From Cohnella lupini (lineage in GTDB: Bacteria; Bacillota; Bacilli; Paenibacillales; Paenibacillaceae): a stretch of DNA of 64,000 nucleotides. The stretch's first letter is position 1, and each line of letters opens with the position of its first letter. Below the pieces are notes generated by a model, which made no database searches, was not told the origin of the DNA, and saw only the letters and a list, made by a program, of their open reading frames with translations. The stretch is taken from positions 124,001 to 188,000 of the forward strand of contig NZ_QRDY01000001.1 of the NCBI RefSeq assembly GCF_003386205.1, given 5' to 3'. Positions 1 through 9,740 of this stretch are shown in pieces. The position numbers were made by a program, and so were the translations under genes.

Positions 1-412
1 AGATGCCTATATGGCTGATCCGGAAGGTTACCGGCTGCGCCCCGAATGGGTAGAGGATATCGGCAAGGCGGCGAATAGACCGCTTAACACCGGATTCTTC
101 TACGCGGTGCCCGGAGCGGAGGAGCATATATACGAAGAGGAAGAGAAGCCGGCCCCTTACGATTTCGCCGCGATCGTGACGGATTACGACGAAGCGACGG
201 GGTTCGCCACCGTCCAGCAACGTAGTCCGTTCCGACCGGGTATGGAGATCGAGTTCTTCGGTCCCGGAGGAAGGCAGTCTTTTCAGACTATTGTCGAGAT
301 GACCGACATGGAAGGGAATCCATTAGCGGTAGCTAGGCATCCATTGCAAAAGGTTCGTATCAAAACGGAGAAACCGGTTGAGCCTTTAGACCTAATGCGG
401 AAAAAATTGTAA
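1..412 (+). CDS. Peptidase U32 family protein, C-terminal end (partial)
   Basis: The reading frame is open from the first base and ends at TAA 410-412, so the N-terminal part lies outside the window. The visible roughly 136 residues resemble the C-terminal beta-barrel domain of U32-family proteins. Members of this family in Bacillus (YrrN/YrrO, also called TrhP) hydroxylate uridine 34 of tRNA; others act on 23S rRNA. A YrrO-like identity is suggested by the nearby penicillin-binding protein, because in B. subtilis yrrO lies close to pbpI (yrrR). The catalytic U32 core is not visible, so this rests on the tail domain and context only. Confidence 0.7.
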   Translation, partial: DAYMADPEGYRLRPEWVEDIGKAANRPLNTGFFYAVPGAEEHIYEEEEKPAPYDFAAIVTDYDEATGFATVQQRSPFRPGMEIEFFGPGGRQSFQTIVEMTDMEGNPLAVARHPLQKVRIKTEKPVEPLDLMRKKL

Positions 413-470
413 TAAATATATTTAAAAACAAAGGAATTGTTAAAAGACTTGTCGAATTGTCACGATAAAG

Positions 471-498
471 TAAACGATGTCGCCTCTTTGGCCGATAT
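471..498 (+). promoter_or_regulatory. Sigma-D (flagellar/chemotaxis) promoter
   Basis: TAAA (471-474), 16 bases, then GCCGATAT (491-498). This fits the Bacillus sigma-D consensus TAAA-N15/16-GCCGATAT almost perfectly. It lies about 78 bases upstream of the methyl-accepting chemotaxis protein start, which is the expected regulon for this sigma factor. Confidence 0.8.
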
Positions 499-575
499 AT
501 ACTTTATGGACAGCTCGGCAAGTTTTTTTATGCCGTAAGTCAGTCGTCACTACATAGTTGGAGGGTTATTCGCAG

Positions 576-2693
576 ATGAGTAAATCGTGGCGTGAGAAAG
601 TGGGATCGGTAGATTGGAAGAAAGCGTCCCAGGGTGTAAGCGGTTTATCAAAACGCGTCGGAGGACAGTTCAAGGATACTAAATTCGAGAATCCGATTCG
701 CTCCGTCGGCATGAAGTTATTTTTGCTTATTTTTTGCAGTATATTGGCTTGCGTATTATCGCTCGGTTGGTTCTCTTACTCGAAATCGAGCTCTATTATT
801 CAAAAGAAAGTAGCAGACTCAAGCAGCCAGACCGCGCAGCAGACGGCAGGGAAAATGGCATTGCTTCTGGACGGATACGAAAGGCAATCCTTGCAGTTCA
901 TTACGGATAACAGCTTTATTACCCTGTTAAGTTCGTTAGCCGTCTCCGGAGACGATTACGAAATATTCGACACGGCCAGACAGCTGACCGAGAAGATGAG
1001 CAGCATCGCGATGGCGGATTCGAGCTACGAGTCGATCTCGCTGATTCCGGTAGATCCGGAAGGGCAATTCATGACGACGGGCAGCTCGATTGCCAAGGAT
1101 AAGCTCGATCCGTCGTCTCCGTTCATGAAGGCCATTACTGAAGGGAACGGCAAAGCAGTATGGAACCCGACGATGGCTAAAGGCCTTGACGGAAGTCGCA
1201 GCGCTCCGACCTTCTCGTTAGGGAGAATGCTGAATCAAGGTATGCCTTACTACTTGATTCTCGAAATTAAGTCCAAAATATTGGAAGATCAGATGAAGAC
1301 GGTCAATTTCGGAGACGATAGCGCGTCGTACATCGTATCTCCGGACAAAACGATCGTCTACGGACCTGATATCGCGAAAATGGGTACGAAGTACGAGTAC
1401 GATTTACCTGGCGAGAGCGGATCGGCGACGATAAGCGTGGACGGAACCAAAACTCTGACTTCCGCGGGCGTCATGGAAACGAACGAGTGGATGCTGATCG
1501 GGAACATCCCGGTTTCCTCCCTGGTCAAAGATGCGAAAGCCATCAGCAATTTAACGTGGATCATGTCGCTAATCGCGGCGCTGATTGCCGGGGCGATCGG
1601 AATGATCGTAATGCTGACGGTCGGTAAGCCGCTTGCCCAATTGCGTACGTTGATGAACGAAGGCGAACGCGGAAATCTTACCGTTCGTTCTACGATTCGC
1701 AAGAAGGACGAGATCGGCCAAGTAGCGGATAGCTTCAATCGCATGATGGAGGAAATCACGGGTCTCGTTCGCCAGACGAACCTTTCCGCGCAAGAAGTTT
1801 TGGCAACCGCGGAATCCTTGACGGACTCTTCGCGCAAGACGGCAGGCGCAGCGAAGGAAATCGCAATCGCTACCGAGGAAATCGCCAACGGCGCGACGAA
1901 TCTCGCGGTCGAATCGGAGAAGGGAACGGACCTCACGATTCAGATCGGAGCTCAAGTGCAATCGGTCATCGATTCCAACGTCGAAATGGGCCAATCCGCG
2001 AACGAGGTCGAAGAAGCCGGGCGTAAAGGCTCGATCTATATGGGCAGTTTGATCGAGAAGACGGGCCAAACGGAAGAAATGACGCGTTCGATGGTCGACA
2101 AAGTAGACAAGCTGAAAGAAAGCACGCGGTCCATCCGCAAAATTCTCGACGTACTCGGCAATATGACCAAGCAAACGAATATATTGTCTTTGAACGCTAC
2201 CATCGAAGCAGCTAGAGCAGGTGCTGCGGGCAAAGGATTCATGGTCGTCGCGGACGAGATTCGCAAGCTGGCGGATCAATCGCGCGAGTCGATCGGCGTC
2301 GTCGGCGGAATCGTCGAGAAGATCCAAAGGGAGATCGACGAGACGGTATCGGTATTATCCGAGGCTTATCCGATTTTCCAAGAGCAAATCGAATCGGTAC
2401 GCGAAGCCAATCAGATCTTCATTACGGTTCAAGACAATATGGGAGGATTCGTTAATCGCTTGGAGTCCGCGACGGATTCCGTTCGTCAATTAGAAGACGC
2501 GCAGAACACATTGTCGATGGCTATGAGCAACGTAAGCGCGGTTGCGGAAGAAGCTTCCGCAACGTCGGAGGAAGTTGCGTCGCTTAGCAACGAGCAGTTG
2601 AATATTAGCGACGGGTTGGTGCAGTTATCCAATCGTCTCGAAGCGGTATCGGGTCAATTGCGAGAATCGTTGAGCCGGTTTACCGTAGCGTAA
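576..2693 (+). CDS. Methyl-accepting chemotaxis protein
   Basis: Transmembrane chemoreceptor of 705 residues that should signal to CheA/CheW. Start ATG 576 is chosen because GGAGG lies at 560-564; an in-frame TTG at 558 would precede that site. After about 45 basic residues come a membrane segment, an extracellular sensor region of roughly 220 residues (Cache-like in size, ligand unknown), a second membrane segment ending around residue 350, a HAMP domain and a long coiled-coil signalling domain. The conserved hairpin tip is visible ([17 protein letters not shown], then [15 protein letters not shown]). It is a single-gene unit between a sigma-D promoter and a terminator, so expression is probably coupled to motility. 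Confidence 0.95.
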   Translation: MSKSWREKVGSVDWKKASQGVSGLSKRVGGQFKDTKFENPIRSVGMKLFLLIFCSILACVLSLGWFSYSKSSSIIQKKVADSSSQTAQQTAGKMALLLDGYERQSLQFITDNSFITLLSSLAVSGDDYEIFDTARQLTEKMSSIAMADSSYESISLIPVDPEGQFMTTGSSIAKDKLDPSSPFMKAITEGNGKAVWNPTMAKGLDGSRSAPTFSLGRMLNQGMPYYLILEIKSKILEDQMKTVNFGDDSASYIVSPDKTIVYGPDIAKMGTKYEYDLPGESGSATISVDGTKTLTSAGVMETNEWMLIGNIPVSSLVKDAKAISNLTWIMSLIAALIAGAIGMIVMLTVGKPLAQLRTLMNEGERGNLTVRSTIRKKDEIGQVADSFNRMMEEITGLVRQTNLSAQEVLATAESLTDSSRKTAGAAKEIAIATEEIANGATNLAVESEKGTDLTIQIGAQVQSVIDSNVEMGQSANEVEEAGRKGSIYMGSLIEKTGQTEEMTRSMVDKVDKLKESTRSIRKILDVLGNMTKQTNILSLNATIEAARAGAAGKGFMVVADEIRKLADQSRESIGVVGGIVEKIQREIDETVSVLSEAYPIFQEQIESVREANQIFITVQDNMGGFVNRLESATDSVRQLEDAQNTLSMAMSNVSAVAEEASATSEEVASLSNEQLNISDGLVQLSNRLEAVSGQLRESLSRFTVA

Positions 2694-2712
2694 TCATTGA
2701 TCGTATACATGA

Positions 2713-2748
2713 AGCAGGCAAGGGAATCTCCTTGCCTGCTTTTTGTTT
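2713..2748 (+). terminator. Rho-independent terminator after the chemoreceptor gene
   Basis: Perfect stem AGCAGGCAAGG / CCTTGCCTGCT with a six-base loop, followed by TTTTTG and more T. It starts 20 bases after the stop codon. Confidence 0.85.
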
Positions 2749-2800
2749 TTGGCGAAAGTTGGAAACAATAAAGAAAGAGAGGTCAGAGAAGGGGTTTACG

Positions 2801-4636
2801 ATGAATAAGGATTGGGCAGTCAGGGGATTTCACGTTTTGCTTTTATTGGCCGTTATATTCGGCGTGGAAGGGGCGAGGTTGGCTTGGTTGCAGCTTGGCT
2901 TCGGCGGGGCGCAGACGGCAAGCCAATCGCTCAACCGGAACGCGGTCGAGCAGCGTTCCGACGAACTGCTTCTGGATAGCGGCAGAGGAAGGTTTCGCGA
3001 CCGGAACGGGACGCTCATTACCGGAACGACGGTACAGAGCTTGGCGGCGTTCCCCGACAACGGGCATCCGCGGGGTATGGAGAGCGAAGTTAAGCTGTTG
3101 GCCGATTCGCTTGGAGTCGAGCAGTCGGAACTGGATTCATGGTTGAAGGAGCTTCGGGAACCCGAGGTTTGGACGAAATCTAACGACCACAGGGCGATGA
3201 ATTTATCCGAGCAACAGATTAATGCCGCCATGAAGGCTAATTTGCTAGGCGTCTCGGTTCTCCCCTACCCGAACCGGTACCCAGCCGACACGACTCCGCT
3301 ACATGCTATCGGATTCATCTCGCAGCACCCGAATCAAGTTCGTCAGATATACGAGCATCAAGTAGCCGAACATCATATGAGTACCGCCAACAGTATCGGC
3401 GGGGCCGGGCTGGAGAAATCGTTGGATCGGTGGCTGCAAGGAGTAGCTCCAACGACGGTGCTTCAGGTGACGGATGCGACGAGACGCCCGCTGGCGGGTT
3501 TGGGCCTCCGAATGATCGCTCCGGACAATCCCCATTTTCCGTTGCAGGTGACGACGACGTTGGACTTGAACATTCAGCATATCGTGGAGAAGGTTTTCGA
3601 CCGATACGGGATTCATAAAGGAGCCGCGGTAGTCTTAGACGCGTCCAACGCGGATATATTAAGCATGGTCTCCCTGCCTCGTCTTGACCCTTACCATGTC
3701 GGCGGAGAAGGCACGGACGTGCGCAATCACGCGCTCGTGGCCGCGCCGCCCGGCTCCGTGTTCAAGACGGTGACGTTAGCGGCGGCGCTGGAATCCGGCG
3801 TCACGCATTGGGGAGAGAAGTTCCACTGCGACGGTCATTACGGAAAGTACGGATTGCAATGCTGGAAGGAAGGCGGGCATGGCGATCTGACCTTGGAGCA
3901 AGCTTACGCCGAGTCCTGCAACGTCGTGTTCGCCGGACTGGCCGAAAGGATGGATCCGGCATGGCTGCAAATTACGGCAGAGCGAATGGGACTCGGAAGA
4001 CAAATCGGATGGAGTTCGGATAAGTTCTTGGACGGCAAGCCGCTCAGATTGCTCGGAGAAGAGGAAGCGGGTTCGATATTCCTAAGCAAGGAAACGGCGA
4101 AAGACGGGGGAGTAAGAACGGGCAGCGGAATCGGACAGAGGGACGTACGGGTAACTCCATTGCAAGCCGCTAATATGGCTGTAACGATATTGCACAAAGG
4201 ACGCGTGAGTTCCCCTCGAATCGTCAAGGAAATTCGTTATGCGGACGGGGATTTAATGACGACGTTCCCCTTTCAATCCGACAAGTCAAAGTACGGTCAG
4301 ATCGAGCCGCGAACGGCGGCATATCTTATGCAAGGCATGCTCTCCGTCGTAGAGTCGGGAACGGCAAAGCAGGCACTCAGCGGATCGATATGGCCGTTAG
4401 CGGGGAAATCGGGCACGGCAGAGCTTGCGGGCAAACAAAAAGCCCGCAACGACCAATGGTTCATCGGTTACGGGCCGGCGGCGGGAACGCCTCGTTATGC
4501 GATCTCCGTGCTGATCGAAGATCAGCCTGCGGGTTTGCGCAATCGCGGAGCGACCGTATTCGGTGCGATTATGGACGGAATTCGCCTTTGGGAGTCGGAG
4601 ACTCTTCAGGCTGCGGAGCGAACGGAGCGACGGTAA
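2801..4636 (+). CDS. Class B penicillin-binding protein (transpeptidase), PbpI/SpoVD-like
   Basis: Monofunctional peptidoglycan transpeptidase of 611 residues, anchored by an N-terminal membrane segment (residues about 9-27). Start ATG 2801 is chosen because of the GAGAAGGGG stretch upstream; a longer frame from 2732 runs through the preceding terminator. The first half is the dimerisation domain. The C-terminal transpeptidase domain shows all three motifs: SVFK (nucleophile S319, K322), SCN (S372-N374) and KSG (K536-G538). Position near a U32 gene recalls B. subtilis pbpI (yrrR). The 3' end overlaps the convergent ytvI gene by 68 bases and no terminator is visible between them. Which step (sporulation or vegetative wall) it serves cannot be told from sequence. 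Confidence 0.9.
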   Translation: MNKDWAVRGFHVLLLLAVIFGVEGARLAWLQLGFGGAQTASQSLNRNAVEQRSDELLLDSGRGRFRDRNGTLITGTTVQSLAAFPDNGHPRGMESEVKLLADSLGVEQSELDSWLKELREPEVWTKSNDHRAMNLSEQQINAAMKANLLGVSVLPYPNRYPADTTPLHAIGFISQHPNQVRQIYEHQVAEHHMSTANSIGGAGLEKSLDRWLQGVAPTTVLQVTDATRRPLAGLGLRMIAPDNPHFPLQVTTTLDLNIQHIVEKVFDRYGIHKGAAVVLDASNADILSMVSLPRLDPYHVGGEGTDVRNHALVAAPPGSVFKTVTLAAALESGVTHWGEKFHCDGHYGKYGLQCWKEGGHGDLTLEQAYAESCNVVFAGLAERMDPAWLQITAERMGLGRQIGWSSDKFLDGKPLRLLGEEEAGSIFLSKETAKDGGVRTGSGIGQRDVRVTPLQAANMAVTILHKGRVSSPRIVKEIRYADGDLMTTFPFQSDKSKYGQIEPRTAAYLMQGMLSVVESGTAKQALSGSIWPLAGKSGTAELAGKQKARNDQWFIGYGPAAGTPRYAISVLIEDQPAGLRNRGATVFGAIMDGIRLWESETLQAAERTERR

Positions 4637-5714
4637 ACTCCTCCTGCGGGAATCGAATCCACTGATGGAAGTAGCCTTGGTCGTACAGCGCCTTAAGCAA
4701 GATCATAAGAATCGGAGCGAGGATAAGTCCGGCAACTCCGAAGAGCGATAACGAAATCATCATGAACGCGAGCATCGTAAACGCGGATACTCCCACCGTC
4801 TGACCGGTAATGCGCGGTTCAAGGAATTGCCTGGTCAGCGTAACGACTAGCAGAAGGGCAGTCAGCCAGATGGCGAGGTTCGTCTCGCCGGTGATGAACA
4901 GATAGGCGACCCATGGAATGAACAAGGTATTGACGCCGAGTAGCGGCAGTACGTCGAGTATGCCGGCCAAGAGGGCGATAGAGAAAGCATTGTTCACCCC
5001 GAGCGCCAGAAGAGTTATGAAAATAACGACGAAAGTGATGCTGATGAGCTTGCCTTGGGCTTTCAAGTAAGCCCCGATCCCTTTAAACACGTTGTTGCGC
5101 AGAAATTCGAAAGCGACTTTAATCGTTTTCGGGGATCTGTCCCTGCCTAACCTTTTCCAAGTGTCGATCTCGATGCTCAAGAAATAAGCCAAGATAATGG
5201 CGATCGAGAAATTAAGCACGAACGAGGAAAAGGAGGATAGAAATCCAACGATCCAGCTTAGAAATTGGCCCGCTAATACGGCACCCTTGTCGGTTACGAA
5301 TGCCGTTGCCTCGGTTAACTTTTCCCCGATTCCGGGCGGTAATGCTTCGATCTGCCCTTGCATGTTTCCGGAAATAGAGGCTATCTGATTCTCGAGTAGC
5401 ACCTGATACTTGGGCAGATCCTCGACCAACTGCTGAATTTGTATGGTGAAAATATATCCAAGTCCGACAAACGTCGCAAGTATGACTAACGTAAACAGCA
5501 ATACGCTAATACCTGAAGCGATCGATTTGCGTATACCCCAACGATTAAGAAGCCTGGCGAGAGGTTCGATGATCCAGAAAATGAGGAAAGCCAGGAAGAC
5601 GGGAGTCGCGAGCTTGTACAAATAACTGAACACATACATCGTGAGCCATACGGTAAGGATGATTACGCCGATATCGAATGCGGTTCGCCAATATTTCTGA
5701 TATAAAGACAACAT
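4569..5714 (-). CDS. ytvI: Sporulation integral membrane protein YtvI (AI-2E exporter family)
   Basis: A 381-residue polytopic membrane protein of the AI-2E/TqsA transporter superfamily, about eight hydrophobic segments. It begins MLSLYQKYWRTAFDIGVI and has the family's long amphipathic stretch after the second or third membrane segment (PGIGEKLTEA region). The match is to YtvI, a protein in this family named for its sporulation expression; the transported substrate is not known. ATG 5712-5714 is preceded by AGGGTGG. The last roughly 25 residues are a Pro/Glu-rich tail whose codons lie antisense to the end of the penicillin-binding protein gene. Confidence 0.85.
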   Translation of the reverse strand: MLSLYQKYWRTAFDIGVIILTVWLTMYVFSYLYKLATPVFLAFLIFWIIEPLARLLNRWGIRKSIASGISVLLFTLVILATFVGLGYIFTIQIQQLVEDLPKYQVLLENQIASISGNMQGQIEALPPGIGEKLTEATAFVTDKGAVLAGQFLSWIVGFLSSFSSFVLNFSIAIILAYFLSIEIDTWKRLGRDRSPKTIKVAFEFLRNNVFKGIGAYLKAQGKLISITFVVIFITLLALGVNNAFSIALLAGILDVLPLLGVNTLFIPWVAYLFITGETNLAIWLTALLLVVTLTRQFLEPRITGQTVGVSAFTMLAFMMISLSLFGVAGLILAPILMILLKALYDQGYFHQWIRFPQEEFTVAPFAPQPEESPTPKGEFRP

Positions 5715-5898
5715 TTTATAAATCCACCCTTTTCGCCATATGTAGGATAATCCGTTAATTCCATATCTTGTCCATTGTACACGATAACAAAAAAGATGCC
5801 TATATGGATGCCTATTTTCAGAGCGTATATGATAAAATAGAAGACAGGCACAGAAGCGCTCGCACGAATACTATGGTAATCAAGATGGTGGGGACTAC

Positions 5899-7377
5899 AT
5901 GGAAATCATCCTTTGGATCGGTTTTTATTTTTTGACTTTTTATGCTTTTTTGCCGGCTCTGGTCAGTCGGATTTTCGGATTCAGGGTGTTCATGAAAGGG
6001 CAATCGAAGTCGGAAGTGTCGCTCACTTTCGACGATGGTCCCGATCCGGTATATACGCCTAAGCTACTGGATTTGCTTAAGCGTCATGGAGCGAAGGGAA
6101 CCTTCTTCGTCGTAGGGGAGAACGCGGAACGCAATCCCGAACTCATCGCTCGAATCCATGAAGAAGGACATATTCTCGGCATTCATAATTACGTTCATCA
6201 TACGAACTGGTTGATGCGGCCGAGAACGGTTAAACGGCAAATACATCGGACATCGGACGTTATTAAGCGAATTACGGGCTCAAGGCCGATGTACTATCGA
6301 CCGCCGTGGGGTATCGTGAACGTATTCGACTATGCGAACCTGGGTTATTTGCAAATCGTCTTATGGACCTCCTTGTTCGGCGATTGGCGCAAGAAAGTGG
6401 GGGCCGACAAGCTATACAAGAGGATGAAGCAGAAGCTCAGACCCGGCGAAGTGTTCCTGCTCCACGATTGCGGCATCACTTTCGGAGCGGATCGGGATGC
6501 CCCCGCCAACACGCTCTCGGCACTAGAGAGAATATTGGACGACGGCCGGGAGCTGGGATACCGCTTCGTCGGAATCGACGAAATGATCACCATTACGGAG
6601 CGGGCGAAGAAAAAAGGCAAGCCGATCGAGAGAACCGCGACGAGGAGATCGAGTATGAGCAATGACGAGCAAGCGGGAGATAATGCCCACAAAGTAGGAC
6701 CGCTTAAGAAGCTGGTCGTAAGCCTCTGGATGCTATACGAAAAAGGATTCCACATCGCGTTCAGGCTGCGTCCCATTGGGGAAGGACATTTTTTCAATTA
6801 TCGCATAAGGCGTTATTCGGGTCCGCCGCTCGACTTGCAAGGAGATCAGACTTTGCGTTCGGGCGATCGCATTATGGAAATCCATTTCGAGAATCAAATG
6901 CTGTTCGACTTGGGCATGAACTCGAAGAGCACGCTGCAAATCGGCATCAGAATCATACGGGAAATGCAGAACGCGCTTCCGGATATGGCTAGAGAACTCG
7001 CGAAGGCTCCTCATGGCGACGAGGTGAAAGCTTTATACGGAGTTTCGATGATTCATCGGGGAGCCGATTCGCTGGGATACGAGACTTTCGAATTGCCAAG
7101 AGGATTGTTCTCCTGGATGACGAACATTTATCTGCGTATTCTGATTCGGGTCATCCATCCTGCCGGGAATCAACGGGTGCGCGATAAGGGAGATTCGATG
7201 AACCCTCGCATGCTCATTATGACCCGGGAAATGTTGTTGAGCTGGGCCGATGAATCGAGCCCGCGCAAGCGCCGTCCCGTCAGGTCAGCAAAGGCAAACG
7301 CCGGCAAGCAACAAGCGGAGAATGCAGCCGAGACGGCCGCGGATTTCGAAGAAACGACGATCGGCGAGTTGGTATAA
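5899..7377 (+). CDS. Polysaccharide deacetylase with C-terminal YkoP-like domain
   Basis: A 492-residue membrane-anchored NodB-type deacetylase. Residues 1-22 form a membrane anchor. The NodB domain (about 38-245) carries TFDDGPD (D45, D46) and the metal-binding H96-x3-H100, then RPPWG and the LLHDCG motif, so a divalent-metal N-deacetylase acting on cell-wall or exopolysaccharide N-acetyl sugars is expected. A linker of about 20 residues leads to a second domain (about 265-430) resembling B. subtilis YkoP, function unknown. The tail is Ala/Lys-rich. ATG 5899 follows GGTGGGG. A fusion of a deacetylase with a YkoP-like domain is a plausible functional link, because separate proteins may cooperate elsewhere; that is inference. 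Confidence 0.88.
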   Translation: MEIILWIGFYFLTFYAFLPALVSRIFGFRVFMKGQSKSEVSLTFDDGPDPVYTPKLLDLLKRHGAKGTFFVVGENAERNPELIARIHEEGHILGIHNYVHHTNWLMRPRTVKRQIHRTSDVIKRITGSRPMYYRPPWGIVNVFDYANLGYLQIVLWTSLFGDWRKKVGADKLYKRMKQKLRPGEVFLLHDCGITFGADRDAPANTLSALERILDDGRELGYRFVGIDEMITITERAKKKGKPIERTATRRSSMSNDEQAGDNAHKVGPLKKLVVSLWMLYEKGFHIAFRLRPIGEGHFFNYRIRRYSGPPLDLQGDQTLRSGDRIMEIHFENQMLFDLGMNSKSTLQIGIRIIREMQNALPDMARELAKAPHGDEVKALYGVSMIHRGADSLGYETFELPRGLFSWMTNIYLRILIRVIHPAGNQRVRDKGDSMNPRMLIMTREMLLSWADESSPRKRRPVRSAKANAGKQQAENAAETAADFEETTIGELV

Positions 7378-7391
7378 ATCCTTTTCAAAAA

Positions 7392-7434
7392 AATAAAGCC
7401 GATATCGGGTGAATAACCCGGTATCGGCTTTATT
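7392..7434. terminator. Bidirectional terminator between deacetylase gene and ilvD
   Basis: Long stem AATAAAGCCGATATCGGGT / ACCCGGTATCGGCTTTATT with a five-base loop and one wobble pair. A-rich and T-rich flanks suit both converging genes. Confidence 0.85.
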
Positions 7435-7452
7435 GTTATTCGTCAATGCTAG

Positions 7453-9138
7453 TTACATCTTCATAACTCCGCCGCGGCTTGCGTTAGTAACCATCGCGGA
7501 GTAACGCGCGAGGTAGCCGCGTTTGATCTTAGGTTCGAAGCCTTTCCATTCGGAGCGGCGACGATCTAATTCTTCGTCGCTTACTTCGAGCGTAATGGTG
7601 CGGTTATTCATATCCAGCTCGATCATGTCGCCGTCTACGACGAATGCGATAGGACCGCCTTCGGCTGCTTCCGGGGAAATATGCCCGATGGCGATTCCGC
7701 GGGATGCTCCGGAGAAACGACCGTCGGTAATCAGGCCGACCTTCGTGCCGAGTCCCATACCCACGATCTGGGAAGTGGGCGCAAGCATCTCGGGCATTCC
7801 GGGACCGCCCTTCGGTCCTTCGTAACGGATGACGACGACATGGCCTTCCTTGACTTTGCCTTCCGTTAGTCCGCGAAGGACATCGTCCTGCGAATCGAAG
7901 CAGATAGCCGGGCCGCGAAGGTAACCGCCGACGGATTTGTCGACGGCTCCGACTTTAATGATCGAGCCGCCCGGAGCAAGATTGCCGAACATGACGGATA
8001 GTCCGCCTTCCTTGGTGTGCGGATCGTCGATCGGACGAATGACGGAATGATCCAGAATCTCCGCTCCTTCGACGTTCTCGCGAAGCGTCTTGGCGGATAC
8101 GGTCAACACGTCTCCGTTCAGCGCGCCTTCCTTCTTGAATAATTCGTTGATGATCGCGCTAACGCCGCCGGCGTTGTGCAAATCTTCGATATGGTGATCG
8201 GAAGCCGGAGCTAACTTGGACAAATAAGGGACGCGTTTGGCCACTTCGTTGATGCGTTCGATCGGATATTCGATTCCTGCTTCATGCGCAAGAGCCAAAG
8301 TGTGAAGAACGGTATTCGTGGATCCGCCCATCGCCATATCGAGGGCGAAAGCATTGTCGATCGAAGCCAACGTCACGATGTCGCGAGGCTTGATGTCCAG
8401 TTTGACCAGTTCCATCAGTTGCGCGGCGGATTTTCTTACGAACTCGCGACGTTCCGGAGCGACCGCAAGAATCGTACCGTTACCCGGTAATGCAAGACCT
8501 AGCACTTCGGCTAAGCAATTCATGGAGTTCGCGGTGAACATACCGGAGCATGAGCCGCAAGTCGGACAGCCGTATTGTTCAAGCTCGGTCAAGCTTTTCT
8601 CGTCGATCTTGCCGGACATGAACGCACCGACGCCTTCGAATACGGAAGTCAGGGAGATCGCTTTTCCATCGCTCGTGCGACCGGCTTTCATCGGTCCGCC
8701 GCTGACGAACAAGGTCGGGATGTTGACTCGCAAGGCGGCCATCATCATGCCGGGGGTGATTTTATCGCAGTTAGGGATACATACCATGCCGTCGAACCAG
8801 TGGGCGTTAACCATCGTTTCGACGGAGTCGGCGATGATCTCGCGGCTGGCTAGGGAGTAGCGCATTCCGATATGGCCCATTGCTATGCCGTCATCGACGC
8901 CGATCGTGTTGAACTCGAAAGGAACCCCGCCGGCTTCGCGAATAGCTTCTTTAACGATTTTGCCGAATTCCTGCAAGTGAATGTGTCCGGGTACGATATC
9001 GATGTAAGAATTGCAGACTGCGATTAACGGTTTGCCGAAATCTTCTTCTTTAACGCCGGCGGCACGCAGGAGGCTACGGTGCGGAGCGCGGTCGAAGCCT
9101 TTGGTGATCATGTCTGAACGCATTTTTTGCTTGGCCAA
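7453..9138 (-). CDS. ilvD: Dihydroxy-acid dehydratase
   Basis: 561 residues, the usual family length (558 in B. subtilis). It converts 2,3-dihydroxy-3-methylbutanoate/pentanoate to the 2-oxo acids of valine and isoleucine synthesis. Iron-sulfur cysteines are visible in CIPNCDK and in [18 protein letters not shown], and the N-terminal [19 protein letters not shown] block is typical. Start is a TTG (9136-9138), preceded by GAGGGA at seven bases; ATG 9123 has no ribosome-binding site at a good distance. It stands alone, away from other ilv genes. Confidence 0.97.
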   Translation of the reverse strand: MAKQKMRSDMITKGFDRAPHRSLLRAAGVKEEDFGKPLIAVCNSYIDIVPGHIHLQEFGKIVKEAIREAGGVPFEFNTIGVDDGIAMGHIGMRYSLASREIIADSVETMVNAHWFDGMVCIPNCDKITPGMMMAALRVNIPTLFVSGGPMKAGRTSDGKAISLTSVFEGVGAFMSGKIDEKSLTELEQYGCPTCGSCSGMFTANSMNCLAEVLGLALPGNGTILAVAPERREFVRKSAAQLMELVKLDIKPRDIVTLASIDNAFALDMAMGGSTNTVLHTLALAHEAGIEYPIERINEVAKRVPYLSKLAPASDHHIEDLHNAGGVSAIINELFKKEGALNGDVLTVSAKTLRENVEGAEILDHSVIRPIDDPHTKEGGLSVMFGNLAPGGSIIKVGAVDKSVGGYLRGPAICFDSQDDVLRGLTEGKVKEGHVVVIRYEGPKGGPGMPEMLAPTSQIVGMGLGTKVGLITDGRFSGASRGIAIGHISPEAAEGGPIAFVVDGDMIELDMNNRTITLEVSDEELDRRRSEWKGFEPKIKRGYLARYSAMVTNASRGGVMKM

Positions 9139-9183
9139 TTTTGTTCCCTCGCTTTCGGATAAACCGGAATGTCATATCCTTGA

Positions 9184-9220
9184 TTTTATCACATAATCGG
9201 ACGAATTGACCAGAAAAGCA
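9184..9220 (-). promoter_or_regulatory. Candidate ilvD promoter with a GlnR/TnrA-like half site
   Basis: On the minus strand TGGTCA, 18 bases, then TAAAAT, about 45-50 bases before the ilvD start. The sequence TTATGTGATAAAA (rev. complement of 9184-9196) lies over the -10 and is identical to 13 bases of the urease operon GlnR/TnrA box, but the second half site is poor. Both promoter hexamers are only moderate matches. Confidence 0.3.
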
Positions 9221-9329
9221 TTAGGTAATACGTGTTAATCCGCCAATTTCTCACAACGGGAAATGCGTTAGGGACATGTCATGTATAGGGATGAATAAAG
9301 GGAAAAATAGACAAAAAAATGGTTAGTTA

Positions 9330-9346
9330 TGTGATAAAACATCACA
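9330..9346 (+). promoter_or_regulatory. GlnR/TnrA box upstream of the urease operon
   Basis: TGTGATAAAACATCACA fits the Bacillus GlnR/TnrA consensus TGTNA-N7-TNACA at every fixed position, inside a wider dyad TTATGTGAT / ATCACATAA. Its centre (9338) is about 50 bases before the predicted transcription start (near 9389). Known TnrA-activated promoters have the box at about -49 to -51, so activation in nitrogen limitation is expected. Confidence 0.75.
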
Positions 9347-9353
9347 TAAACGA

Positions 9354-9382
9354 TTTACATCCTCTGACCGGACTCCTATAAT
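9354..9382 (+). promoter_or_regulatory. Sigma-A promoter of the urease operon
   Basis: TTTACA (9354-9359), exactly 17 bases, TATAAT (9377-9382). Only one base differs from the full consensus. Predicted start near 9389, giving a 5' leader of about 23 bases before ureA. Confidence 0.8.
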
Positions 9383-9411
9383 GAAAAGAAAGTTTAGAAA
9401 GGGGATGCGGC

Positions 9412-9714
9412 ATGAATTTGACAGAACGCGAAAAGGAAAAGCTGCTCATAACGGTGGCTGCCGATTTGGCCCATAGAAGGCTAGCTCGCGGAGTGAAGCT
9501 GAATTATCCGGAATGTATCGCGCTCATAACCTCCGCCATCATGGAAGGAGCTCGGGACGGGAAGTCCGTCGCCGATATGATGGCCTACGGAACGACATTG
9601 CTGACTCGCGATCAAGTGATGGAGGGCGTCCCGGAAATGATCCATGAAGTGCAGGTGGAAGCGACCTTTCCGGATGGGACCAAGCTTGTGACGGTGCATC
9701 AGCCGATAGCTTAA
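9412..9714 (+). CDS. ureA: Urease gamma subunit
   Basis: 100 residues, the exact size expected of a separate gamma subunit. It contains [20 protein letters not shown] and ends [17 protein letters not shown], both characteristic. With UreB and UreC it forms the nickel urease that splits urea to ammonia and carbamate in the cytoplasm. ATG 9412 is preceded by AAAGGGG. It is the first gene of the operon, directly after the nitrogen-controlled promoter. Confidence 0.98.
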   Translation: MNLTEREKEKLLITVAADLAHRRLARGVKLNYPECIALITSAIMEGARDGKSVADMMAYGTTLLTRDQVMEGVPEMIHEVQVEATFPDGTKLVTVHQPIA

Positions 9715-9740
9715 TTGTTCATTCCAAGGAGGAAAGAGAT

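Noticed and set aside
1569-2327. 252-codon open frame antisense to the chemoreceptor
   Set aside because: Shadow of a clear chemoreceptor domain on the other strand, Arg/Asp-rich without any recognisable motif.
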